NCBI GenBank assembly: GCA_027459465.1
Contig: DAIDIH010000169.1
Span: 1 to 54,052 of the forward strand
Length of the DNA stretch: 54,052 nt
Direction: 5' to 3'
Source of the DNA: Bryobacterales bacterium
GTDB lineage: Bacteria; Acidobacteriota; Terriglobia; Bryobacterales; Bryobacteraceae
The first letter of the stretch is position 1, and each line of letters begins with the position of its first letter. Of the stretch, positions 8,502 through 16,507 are shown one piece after another. The position numbers were made by a program, and so were the translations under genes. The notes under the pieces are model-generated. The model ran no database searches and was not told the origin of the DNA. It saw nothing but the letters and a program-made list of their open reading frames with translations.

Positions 8502-9317
8502 TTGGACTTCCGCTTCTACCGCCTCCGCTTCGAATTCCGCGCCCGCGGCGAGCTCCGCTTTCCTGCCTCCGGCGCGGCGAACGTCCTTCGGGGAGCGTTC
8601 GGCCTCGCGCTACGCCGGACAGCGGCCTCGGAGATCTACCAGCGCATCTTCGAACCCCGCCCGGCCGGGCCCAGCGGACTCCGTCACCCGCCTCGTCCGT
8701 TCGTCCTCCGCGCCCGCGGCTGCGCGCAGGGAGCCGTCTCCGGCGAGCCTTGGCACTTCGGCATGAATGTGTTTGAAACAAATCAAACCATCGTTGATTC
8801 GATCGTTTTCGCGGTCTATCGCATGGCCGGGGAGGGATTTGGCGCCGGCCGCGCCCGCTCCGATCTCCTCGCTGTCGTCTCATCCGCCTGTTTGGTGGAC
8901 CTTAGCGCTGCAGAACCTGCCTCCCAGGTCCGCATCCGCTTCCTCTCAAACACCGAGTTGAAGGCCGGCGGCCAACTCTCGCCCGTACCAAACTTCGCGC
9001 AACTCTTCGCCCGTATTCGGGACCGCATCTCAAACTTGAGCGCACTTTACGGTCCCGGACCCCTCGACATCGACTTCGGCGCGCTCGGCCGCCGCGCTGC
9101 GGATATCCGTCTCATCGCAAGCCGCCTCGAACACGTTACTGACACGCGCCGCAGCAGCCGCACGGGCGAGATTCACCCGCTCGGCGGCTTCACCGGCGAG
9201 GCCACTTACGAAGGCGATCTTGCCGAATTCCTACCCTTCCTTCGCGCCGCCCAGTATACCGGGGTTGGACGCCAGGCGGTCTGGGGAAAGGGCGAGATCG
9301 AAGTCGAGCCCGAATAA
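8502..9317 (+). CDS. cas6: Cas6-like pre-crRNA endoribonuclease (RAMP), solitary
   Basis: A 271-residue protein that fits the Cas6 RAMP family (PF10040 type). The N-terminus (FRFYRLRFEFRARGELRFP, then NVLRGAFGLALRR) resembles the first ferredoxin-like domain. The end carries the diagnostic block GGFTGEATYEGDLAEFLPFL from residue 228, then the glycine-rich RNA-binding loop GVGRQAVWGKGEIE at 254-267. Cas6 cuts CRISPR repeat RNA into guide units. No catalytic histidine can be assigned with confidence. No other cas gene and no repeat array is in the window, so it is either an orphan serving a distant array or a repurposed RNA-binding protein. The TTG start is supported by a -10 box 7 bases upstream. 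Confidence 0.78.
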   Translation: MDFRFYRLRFEFRARGELRFPASGAANVLRGAFGLALRRTAASEIYQRIFEPRPAGPSGLRHPPRPFVLRARGCAQGAVSGEPWHFGMNVFETNQTIVDSIVFAVYRMAGEGFGAGRARSDLLAVVSSACLVDLSAAEPASQVRIRFLSNTELKAGGQLSPVPNFAQLFARIRDRISNLSALYGPGPLDIDFGALGRRAADIRLIASRLEHVTDTRRSSRTGEIHPLGGFTGEATYEGDLAEFLPFLRAAQYTGVGRQAVWGKGEIEVEPE

Positions 9318-9334
9318 CGCCGCCCCTGTTTCCC

Positions 9335-11530
9335 TCAGTGCCGTGGTGCGCCGGGCGTCAGGACGACTTCGTAGAAGAGCCCAGTCCGGAAATACAGCCC
9401 GACGGCCGGAAGTCCATTCATCGTACCGAGGGGAACCATCGTGCTCGGCGCCACGAGCGGCATCGTCGCCGGCAGTCCACGCCACGAGATATCCGTGCCA
9501 CTATTGTCGGGCAGTACCGTCCGGATGTAGAACGGGCTGTCGTTGCTCAGTGTCACACAGACGCCCGCGCCGTCGTATTGCGAGCACGGCGCCGACGCAA
9601 TGAAAATCTGAGTGCTCCCGTTCGCCATCGGCGCGGACACGGCCTGAAAGCTCTTCGGCCAGTACTCCTCGCCATAGTTGGTCAGGCTGAAGTTCGTAGG
9701 TGAAAGGGTGAGCACATCGTACTCGACTGCGCCGATCGAGGGTTGCATGCGCAACAGTCCGAACCCGCCGGGACCAAAGGAGTAAGGCATCAGCACCGGT
9801 GCGGCGATCGCCCTCGCCGGAAGGCTGGCCTCCAGGCTTGCCGACGAGGCGTTGATCTGGTAGATGTCCATCACAGACGCGTCCATCGAGTTGTCAACCG
9901 CCAGGTAGCGCACGCCCGAGTCCCCCTCGGGTTCAAACAAGATCGCGGCGTCGCCGCTCACTCCGGGTTGCGTCCAGTCCGCGGTCATCCGATTGTTGGA
10001 TCCGATGACGTAATCGGCCAGCGTGCCGTTCATCAACATGGCAAAGTGCGCTTGGTGATTCAACGTGTAGCCGGTCGCCGCTTGCGGAAGGCCAGGAACG
10101 GAATTTGCGTCTACCGGGGAGATCGAACCAGCCGGCGATACCACGCTCAAGGTGTATTCGCCACCGCCGCCGATCGTAAGCAGATACGTAATTCCGTTGA
10201 CCTGAACGGAAGACACGACGGCGGCATTTGGAGGCGCCGGCGCAAGCGCCGTTACCGTCGTGGGCGCCGGCACGAGTTGCTTGGTGAATGTTGGCGACAG
10301 TGCGACATCGGTTTGCCCGTCGGCGAAGTCGGCTTCATCCGGCGTCGTCATTACGTCCATGCTGGTGTTCGTCAGGTGAACGACGTCAAAGTCCTGGCGG
10401 TAGCCGGCGCCCGGCCGGAATACGTCGTAGCGCAGCGAATAGTCGAACGGGTAGGTGTACCACGGATCCGGGGCGTGTTCGTGTCCCTGGAAGTAACCGA
10501 TGATGTCATAGTTCTTCATCGCGCCCCACAGTTGATTTAATCCTTCCACGCGGTTGAAAGTCGTGTCCGTCCACCAGCCGCTTTTGAGCGAGAAGGAATC
10601 GAAACCAAAATGGGCAAAGATGATCACCGGGCGCCCGTCGGAAGCGAACTTTGCCAGATCGGCTTTGAACCAGTTCATGCTGTCCTGGCTGAAGCTCATG
10701 TTTCCGTCGATATCCGAGCCCGGATAGACGTTGGCGCAGATGACGTGAACGTTGCCCAGGTTGAATGAATACGACAGATGGATCGGATCGATGTTCGTAA
10801 GCGAACCGGCATGATTCAAAATAAAGCTCCGCAGATAATCTGTCATATAGGATCCCGGGTGCTGCAAGTCGTGATTTCCGAGCCCAGGGTACATGGGAAA
10901 ATTCAACGGGTAGCCCGGAATGATCGGCATCGGGAGGAATGGCATCCCGTTCAGGGCAAGCGACGCATTCGCGCTTCGGTCGAACAAGGCCTCGAAGGCG
11001 TTCAACTGAGCGCCGTTTGTCACATTCCCATACGGCTCACCGCCGCAACTATCCTCGACGCCGCCCCCGCAGTCCGTCAGATCTCCTCCGATCAGCACAG
11101 CCTCCGGAGGCGCAATGGGCCCGCCGACGGTTAGCATCCGCGTGTGTCCTCCCTCTTCAAACGGGGTGCCGATCCAGTTGTTCGACGGCAGCGCGTTGAT
11201 TTTTCCGACGAGTTGCACCTGATTGCACAGGTCTTTCGTCCCCCAAAACAGGTTCGGAACGATGCAACCGTTGTGAGCGAGGGTCCCGTACGCGTTCGCC
11301 ATGTTCTCATTCACCGCCAGCAGCGGGTTCGCGCCATCGGAGAGTATGCCGGAGACGTCGTTAATACCGTTAAAAGAGACGTGCGTGTCAGCCGTGAAAA
11401 CGAATGTTACATCGGTCTGCGGCTGTGGCGCGATCTGAGCCGGCGCGTCTGGAAGGAAAAAGATAGCTGCAGGCAACATAGAGATGGCAGTAATACGAGA
11501 AAGAATCCGGGAAAGGAAGGCGCATGCCAT
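9335..11530 (-). CDS. Secreted calcineurin-like metallophosphoesterase
   Basis: A 731-residue exported protein. Residues 1-32 form a signal peptide. The five metallophosphoesterase blocks appear in order: ADTH (residues 47-50), GGDLTD (near 148), GNHD (near 218), IIFAHFG (near 310) and GHEH (near 355), giving a complete dinuclear metal site. The last 350 residues have no recognisable catalytic motif and look beta-rich. It probably cleaves a phosphate ester outside the cytoplasmic membrane; the substrate is unknown. Lying after the pst-phoB region, it might scavenge phosphate, but it is on the opposite strand and no Pho box was found before it. A GAGAGGA Shine-Dalgarno supports ATG 11530. Confidence 0.87.
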   Translation of the reverse strand: MACAFLSRILSRITAISMLPAAIFFLPDAPAQIAPQPQTDVTFVFTADTHVSFNGINDVSGILSDGANPLLAVNENMANAYGTLAHNGCIVPNLFWGTKDLCNQVQLVGKINALPSNNWIGTPFEEGGHTRMLTVGGPIAPPEAVLIGGDLTDCGGGVEDSCGGEPYGNVTNGAQLNAFEALFDRSANASLALNGMPFLPMPIIPGYPLNFPMYPGLGNHDLQHPGSYMTDYLRSFILNHAGSLTNIDPIHLSYSFNLGNVHVICANVYPGSDIDGNMSFSQDSMNWFKADLAKFASDGRPVIIFAHFGFDSFSLKSGWWTDTTFNRVEGLNQLWGAMKNYDIIGYFQGHEHAPDPWYTYPFDYSLRYDVFRPGAGYRQDFDVVHLTNTSMDVMTTPDEADFADGQTDVALSPTFTKQLVPAPTTVTALAPAPPNAAVVSSVQVNGITYLLTIGGGGEYTLSVVSPAGSISPVDANSVPGLPQAATGYTLNHQAHFAMLMNGTLADYVIGSNNRMTADWTQPGVSGDAAILFEPEGDSGVRYLAVDNSMDASVMDIYQINASSASLEASLPARAIAAPVLMPYSFGPGGFGLLRMQPSIGAVEYDVLTLSPTNFSLTNYGEEYWPKSFQAVSAPMANGSTQIFIASAPCSQYDGAGVCVTLSNDSPFYIRTVLPDNSGTDISWRGLPATMPLVAPSTMVPLGTMNGLPAVGLYFRTGLFYEVVLTPGAPRH

Positions 11531-11655
11531 GGTCTAAATCCTCTCTTTTGTCGAAATCAACTGCTTGCACCGCGGACAGCGACACTTTGTCCCGCGGCGG
11601 GTCATGGGGCCAGGACTTTTCTTGTAGGCTGTGTGGTAGAGCCTAAGGAGGAAAC

Positions 11656-12252
11656 TTGGAAACGGAGGATCCGGCGATTACCCGCCTGCTGCATTCCTGG
11701 CGCATGGGGGATGCAGCGGCCCAAGACGATCTCGTGCCCTTGGTTTACGACCGCCTGCGAAAACTCGCCGGCCATCATCTGCGGGGCGAACGGCCCGGAC
11801 ACACCCTCGGAGCCACCGCGCTCGTCCATGAGGCATACCTGAAGCTGGCAGGCTCCCAAATTGACTGGCAGGACCGCTCGCATTTCTTCGCAGTCGCTTC
11901 CACCGCCATGCGCCGCGTGCTCGTCGACCACGCCAAGCACCGGGGCCGGCAACGGCGGGGAGGCGAAATGCGCCAGACTGTATTCGACGAAGCGCTCGTC
12001 TTTGGGCCCGAGCCCGATCCCGCCCTCATCGAGATCGATGAAGCCTTGGATCGCCTGGAAAAATTCGACCCCCGCAAGGCAAAGATCGTCGAGATGACAT
12101 ACTTCGGGGGAATGAGCTACGCCGAGGTGGGCGAGGCGCTCGGCATCGCCGAAGTCACCGTGAAGCGGGATCTACGCGTGGCCCGGGCATGGCTGTTATC
12201 GGAGCTGAAGGCCCGGCCTAATGACGGTGCGGGGCGGGAAGAGGCGCCCTGA
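11656..12252 (+). CDS. ECF-type RNA polymerase sigma factor (SigX6/TIGR02999 type)
   Basis: A 198-residue sigma factor with region 2 (LRKLAGHHLRGERPG, HEAYLKL, SHFFAVASTAMRRVLVDHA) and region 4 (KIVEMTYFGGMSYAEVGEAL, then AEVTVKRDLRVARAWL). The RRVLVDHAKHRGRQRRGG stretch is typical of the subgroup common in Acidobacteria and Planctomycetes. The start is a TTG with a strong AAGGAGG at 11645-11651. These factors are usually followed by a serine/threonine kinase gene or an anti-sigma gene; here the next gene is on the other strand, so no partner is evident. It is divergent from the metallophosphoesterase. Confidence 0.93.
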   Translation: METEDPAITRLLHSWRMGDAAAQDDLVPLVYDRLRKLAGHHLRGERPGHTLGATALVHEAYLKLAGSQIDWQDRSHFFAVASTAMRRVLVDHAKHRGRQRRGGEMRQTVFDEALVFGPEPDPALIEIDEALDRLEKFDPRKAKIVEMTYFGGMSYAEVGEALGIAEVTVKRDLRVARAWLLSELKARPNDGAGREEAP

Positions 12253-12255
12253 TCC

Positions 12256-13002
12256 CTACAAACTGCGCACACCAAGCGTTGTGATGTCGTCCACGCGCAG
12301 CGTTTCCTTTACCACAAACGGCTCACCGTACCGCACGCCGATCAGGTTCCCGTAAAAGCGCGCGATCGCAGCCAGGCGCTCGTGAATCTCCCCCTTCTTG
12401 GGAAATCCCCCCGCCTCGCCCCCATCGTCGTCATACTGCGATTCGTAGGCGAATAACGACTCCATCCGCCGCTCAAACTGCCCGCTGATGTCCACCACGA
12501 ACGACGGCTTCACGTTGGCATAAAGCGAGGAGTAGATGATCTGCGCGGGCCGGTGCGGCTGCGTCTCCTCATCCAGCTTTTTTAACCCGGCCAGAAAGCA
12601 GGACTCGTACCCAATCTCGGCCGCCCGGTAGTGATCCGGGTGGCGCCCTTCCCAATACGGCAGAATCACCACACGCGGCCGCAGGTGGCGGATCTCGGCG
12701 GCGAGCGTCATTCGTGCCGTGATCGTGTTCTCCAGCCGTGCGTCCGGCCACCGCAGGTTCCCCCGCCAGAACAGACGCAGCAGTGCGGCCGCCGCCTTTG
12801 ATTCCCGAATGCGGAGTTCGGGCGTACCCCGGCTTCCCATGTCGCCCGCGGTCAAGTCGAGCACGCCCGTCCGGTATCCGGCGGCGGCCATCCGCAGAAG
12901 CGTCCCGCCACAAGTCTGCTCGACATCGTCCGGATGAGCCGCAATCGCAAGAATGTCGAGCGGTTCGGTGATGCCGGCTGAGGCCATTTCAACGGACCAC
13001 AT
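12256..13002 (-). CDS. bshB1: PIG-L/LmbE-family deacetylase, BshB1-like
   Basis: A 248-residue zinc-dependent deacetylase. The zinc site is AAHPDD (H23, D25, D26) with GRHPDHYRAAEIG (H121, H124). DLTAGDMGSRGTPELRIRESKAA and CFLAGLKK match BshB1, which deacetylates N-acetylglucosaminyl-malate in bacillithiol synthesis. The subfamily call is by pattern only. The ATG at 13002 directly follows the rhomboid stop codon, with an alternative at 12987 (residue 6). It is the last gene of a pfkB-rhomboid-bshB1 unit; the other bacillithiol genes (bshA, bshC) are not in the window. Confidence 0.82.
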   Translation of the reverse strand: MWSVEMASAGITEPLDILAIAAHPDDVEQTCGGTLLRMAAAGYRTGVLDLTAGDMGSRGTPELRIRESKAAAALLRLFWRGNLRWPDARLENTITARMTLAAEIRHLRPRVVILPYWEGRHPDHYRAAEIGYESCFLAGLKKLDEETQPHRPAQIIYSSLYANVKPSFVVDISGQFERRMESLFAYESQYDDDGGEAGGFPKKGEIHERLAAIARFYGNLIGVRYGEPFVVKETLRVDDITTLGVRSL

Positions 13003-13668
13003 CTAGTAGTCGCTCCAGCGCCGCCACCGCTGCTGTGTCGGCAAAACTAGAATGAGCCCCATCCCGGCGAGGAACCCTCCCACGTGCGCAAACCAAGCCG
13101 TGCTGTCGCCGCCATACACGTTGTGGGCGATCTGCCCCATATAGCCCCCGGCGAACTGAATAAAAAACCAATACAAGAGCAAAAACGCAGCGGGAATATC
13201 GATGGTTGTCAGGAAAATGAAGATCGGCACCAGAGTCACGATACGCGCGCGCGGAAACTTGATCAGGTACGCGCCCATCACTCCGGCAATCGCTCCGCTC
13301 GCGCCGATCGTAGGAATCGGCGAATCAGCGTTGAGCAGCACGTGCGTCAACCCCGCCGCCAGCCCGCAAACGAAATAGAAAAAGAAAAACCGGGCATGTC
13401 CGACCAGATCCTCAACGCCCTTGCCGAAGATCCAGAAAAACCACATATTGCCCAGAATGTGCAACCACCCGCCGTGAAGGAACATCGACGTGATGAGGGA
13501 TGAAGCGCGCAGATGATCGGGCACGATCCCGTAGTAGGCGATGAACCGGTTGAGCGTCCAAGGCGGCATCGTCAGCTCAAAGAGGAACACCAGCACGTTA
13601 ACCGCGATGATACCGAGCGTGACCGAGGGCGTCGAATACGTACGCTCGGAGGAGCGGAGAGGAATCAT
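13003..13668 (-). CDS. Rhomboid-family intramembrane serine protease
   Basis: A 221-residue polytopic membrane protein with six hydrophobic segments. The catalytic pair is visible: S124 in GASGAIAGVMGAY and H195 in AHVGGFLAG. Conserved HGGWLHILGNMWFFWIFG forms the first transmembrane helix and loop. Rhomboids cleave membrane-protein substrates within the bilayer; the substrate is unknown. The start overlaps the pfkB stop (ATGA) and bshB1 begins at the next base after its stop, so the three genes are co-transcribed. Confidence 0.92.
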   Translation of the reverse strand: MIPLRSSERTYSTPSVTLGIIAVNVLVFLFELTMPPWTLNRFIAYYGIVPDHLRASSLITSMFLHGGWLHILGNMWFFWIFGKGVEDLVGHARFFFFYFVCGLAAGLTHVLLNADSPIPTIGASGAIAGVMGAYLIKFPRARIVTLVPIFIFLTTIDIPAAFLLLYWFFIQFAGGYMGQIAHNVYGGDSTAWFAHVGGFLAGMGLILVLPTQQRWRRWSDY

Positions 13669-14624
13669 GAACCGGCGCTCAAGCCGAAACGCGACTCGAG
13701 ATCCTTGAGCGCGCGGCGCGGCGCTCGGCTCATCAGGGATCGTGCCTCCTCAAGTGTCGCGATGCCGCCTCGCGCGCCGATTTTCGTGCAGTTCAGAGCG
13801 GCCATGGCGTTGGAAAAATCGAGTGCTTCCGCGAGCGGCATCTCCTGAAGCACAGCATAACAAAAGGCTCCGTGAAACACGTCGCCTGCGCCGGTCGTAT
13901 CAAGGCAATCTACGACAAACGCGGGGGAGTAATAGAAGCGTCCGCCGGAGCGCACCAGCGCTCCATGCGCACCCAGCGTCATACCCGCCACGCGCATCCC
14001 GTATTCTTCCTGGATCGTCTCCAGTGCTTTTAACGGATCGCGTTCTCCGGTCCACTGCGAAGGAAATTCCGAACTAGCGACGAGGTAATCGACGTTCGGA
14101 AGCACGCGATCGAACCCGTGGTAGATCGTGTCCACATCCAGCGTGACTGGGATGCCCAGGCGCCGGGCGATCGCGGCCGCCTGGGCCATCGCGTCGGTGT
14201 CGTGTGCGTCCAGATGCAGCAGCCGGCCGCACGAAATCTTGGTTTCGGTAATCGACTCCGCCGTCAGCCGCAGGCAGTCGTCCCTCTGCCAAAGCACCGT
14301 CCGCTCGCCCGTGCTCTGGTCGATCAGGATGTAGGCCGTTTGGTTCGGGCAATTGCTCCGGACCTCGACGTCGGACAGGTCGATGCCTGTGTCGCGCAGG
14401 CTTTCCAGTTGGATGCGGCCGCGCTCGTCGTCCCCCACCGTCCCTATGTATTTCACTCGCAGGCCAAGTCTCGCGCAGGTAACCATGGCACTGGCCACTT
14501 GGCCTCCGGGGCTGAACATCTCGCTCTCAAAGGGCGCCTTGCCGGCGTATGCGGGAAATTTCGGAAGCAGGATCAGGGTGTCGGTCGCGTTCAGGCCGAT
14601 CCCGATCACATCAAACTGGGGCAT
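13665..14624 (-). CDS. PfkB/ribokinase-family sugar kinase
   Basis: A 319-residue carbohydrate kinase. The N-terminal substrate motif (SPGGQVASAMVTCARLG, then YIGTVGDDERG) and the C-terminal signature DTTGAGDVFHGAFCYAV with the catalytic Asp of GAGD around residue 250 are intact. It phosphorylates a sugar, nucleoside or related hydroxyl compound; the substrate cannot be told from sequence. A TATCCT hexamer at 14632-14637 lies exactly 7 bases before the ATG, so this gene probably begins the pfkB-rhomboid-bshB1 mRNA without a leader. Confidence 0.9.
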   Translation of the reverse strand: MPQFDVIGIGLNATDTLILLPKFPAYAGKAPFESEMFSPGGQVASAMVTCARLGLRVKYIGTVGDDERGRIQLESLRDTGIDLSDVEVRSNCPNQTAYILIDQSTGERTVLWQRDDCLRLTAESITETKISCGRLLHLDAHDTDAMAQAAAIARRLGIPVTLDVDTIYHGFDRVLPNVDYLVASSEFPSQWTGERDPLKALETIQEEYGMRVAGMTLGAHGALVRSGGRFYYSPAFVVDCLDTTGAGDVFHGAFCYAVLQEMPLAEALDFSNAMAALNCTKIGARGGIATLEEARSLMSRAPRRALKDLESRFGLSAGS

Positions 14625-14631
14625 CAGAGGA

Positions 14632-14637
14632 AGGATA
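14632..14637 (-). promoter_or_regulatory. Candidate -10 box of the pfkB-rhomboid-bshB1 unit
   Basis: The minus strand reads TATCCT, 7 bases before ATG 14624, with no Shine-Dalgarno between. Same architecture as at 1731, 8489, 40446 and 45036. Confidence 0.4.
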
Positions 14638-14651
14638 GCGCGCCAACCCGG

Positions 14652-16349
14652 TTAATGGTTTCCGTGGATTTTCGCCATCGCCTCGCGCAGCGTGTCGAAC
14701 AGGCACTCCCGCCCGATCACGTCCGTGAGGTTGTGCCGGTCGAGGTCCTCCCGTAGATCCGACCCCACATGTGCGAAGGCAAGCTTCACGTTCCTCCGCG
14801 CCAGTTCGCTGTGAAGATTGTTCACGTAGCGCGCGGCCGTGTAGTCCAGACGCGTAATGGGGCCGGCGTCTATGATGAACCACGGCGGGTCGCCGCCCCC
14901 ATGGCCGAGTAGCCCCCGGATCTCTTCGGAAAAGCGGTTGGCGTTGGCGTAGAACAGCGGCGCGCCGAAGCGGTAAATCACGACGCCCGGCTCCGACAGC
15001 GCTCCGGGGACAACCGGCTCCCCCCTCCACTCGCCCTTGGCGTCCTTCACCATCACCGCGGTGTGCGGCCTGTAACTGTGGTGCACGATCCGCAACAAAG
15101 AGAACGTCATCGCCAGAATAATGCCCTCTTCGACACCTACCAGGACGACCGTCGCCGCCGTTCCCAACGCCAACGCGAACTCGCCGGGGCTCTCGCGCCG
15201 GATGTCCCACAGCGCCCGGAGATGGATCAGGCCCATGGCGATCGTAAACACCACGGCGCCCAGCACGCACTGCGGCAGAAATTGCAGCGGGTGGGTGAAG
15301 AACAGTAACACCAATGCCACCACGCCGGCTGCGGCCAGGTGAGCCACCTGGCTCCGCCCTCCGGATCGCTCCACCATCGCGGTTTGCGTCGGGCTCCCAT
15401 CCACGACGAAGGTTCCGGTTAACGCGGCGCCCGCGTTCGCCGCGGCCAGGCCCAGCAGGTCCGCGTTTTCATCGAGCACCTGCTCATGCCGAACCGCATA
15501 GGCGCGCGCCGTGGCTGCGCTCTGCGCCACGATCATCACGACGCAAGAACCTGCTACCGGCATCAGCTTCCCTGCGTCCTCCAGGCTCATATCGGGAAGA
15601 TGGGGGACTGGAAGGCCGCCAGCCACCGCGCCGACAAGCAGGATCCCGTGATGGGCAAAGTCGAACATTTCGCTCGCCGCGATCGCGCCCACCACCACCA
15701 GCAGCGGGCCGGGCAGCACCGGCGCGAAACGCCGGAAGGCGAGAATCGACACCACCACTGCGGCCGAAAGTCCCAGCGTCGCCAGGTTGACGCTGGGAAG
15801 ATCGCGGATCGCCTCCAGCAACTGCCCCACCGTTCTCCGGCTCTGAATCCGCACACCGAGCATCTCGCCGAGCACCGCAATGCCGACCTGAAAGCCCACT
15901 CCGGTGAGAAAGCCTACCAGCACGGTCTGCGAAAGGAAATCGGCGATAAAGCCCAATTTCAGCAGACGCGCCACCAAGAGCAGAGCGCCGCTGAGCAACG
16001 CCACCAGCCCCGCCAGCGCGACATATCTTTCGCTTCCCGGCGGCGCCATGCCCGCCAGCCCGCCCGCCAGAATCGCCGCCGTCGCCGAGTCGGCCGCCAC
16101 TACCAGGTACCGCGACGAGCCGAACGCCGCAAACGCGACCAGCGGCAGCAGCAGTGTATACAGCCCGGTCACCACCGGCGTGCCAGCGATGCGCGTGTAG
16201 CCCAGCACCTGCGGGATATTCATCGCCGCCAGCGTCACCCCGGCGAGCACTTCCTTCGGGACGCGTGTCCAGTCGACCGGCCGCACTCCCGGGAACAGCC
16301 ACTTTAAGCTCATCGCTCGCCGCGGGGTCGTTGGGGGGGCGTCACTCAT
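14652..16349 (-). CDS. SulP-family anion transporter with STAS domain
   Basis: A 565-residue transporter of the SLC26/SulP family. Twelve or more hydrophobic segments occupy residues 30-430, with the family stretch NIPQVLGYTRIAGTPVVTGLY near the N-terminus. A cytoplasmic STAS domain fills the C-terminus (FIIDAGPITRLDYTAARYV, then VKLAFAHVG). SulP proteins move sulfate, bicarbonate or dicarboxylates; the ion is not predictable here, although sulfate would fit a genome rich in sulfatases. It stands alone, 27 bp upstream of the pfkB unit on the same strand. Confidence 0.92.
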   Translation of the reverse strand: MSDAPPTTPRRAMSLKWLFPGVRPVDWTRVPKEVLAGVTLAAMNIPQVLGYTRIAGTPVVTGLYTLLLPLVAFAAFGSSRYLVVAADSATAAILAGGLAGMAPPGSERYVALAGLVALLSGALLLVARLLKLGFIADFLSQTVLVGFLTGVGFQVGIAVLGEMLGVRIQSRRTVGQLLEAIRDLPSVNLATLGLSAAVVVSILAFRRFAPVLPGPLLVVVGAIAASEMFDFAHHGILLVGAVAGGLPVPHLPDMSLEDAGKLMPVAGSCVVMIVAQSAATARAYAVRHEQVLDENADLLGLAAANAGAALTGTFVVDGSPTQTAMVERSGGRSQVAHLAAAGVVALVLLFFTHPLQFLPQCVLGAVVFTIAMGLIHLRALWDIRRESPGEFALALGTAATVVLVGVEEGIILAMTFSLLRIVHHSYRPHTAVMVKDAKGEWRGEPVVPGALSEPGVVIYRFGAPLFYANANRFSEEIRGLLGHGGGDPPWFIIDAGPITRLDYTAARYVNNLHSELARRNVKLAFAHVGSDLREDLDRHNLTDVIGRECLFDTLREAMAKIHGNH

Positions 16350-16507
16350 AACAGAATCCGTGCCGGAACGGCAAGCGCGACACCGTACGGCCGCCCGGCA
16401 ATCTGCCTACATTATCACCAGAACGCCAGCCGCTGATTGACGCGCCCTACGCTGTTGTTGTAAAGTTTTAATTTCCTGTGGCTTAGCACCCATGTAACCC
16501 AAAAGTC

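Noticed and set aside
8476..9334. CRISPR array near the Cas6-like gene
   Set aside because: No regularly spaced direct repeats of 25-40 bp were found in or near this interval.
16452..16480. A TTGTAAAG-like stretch resembling the 11-bp-repeat promoters
   Set aside because: Only one motif matches and the 11-bp spacing is absent.
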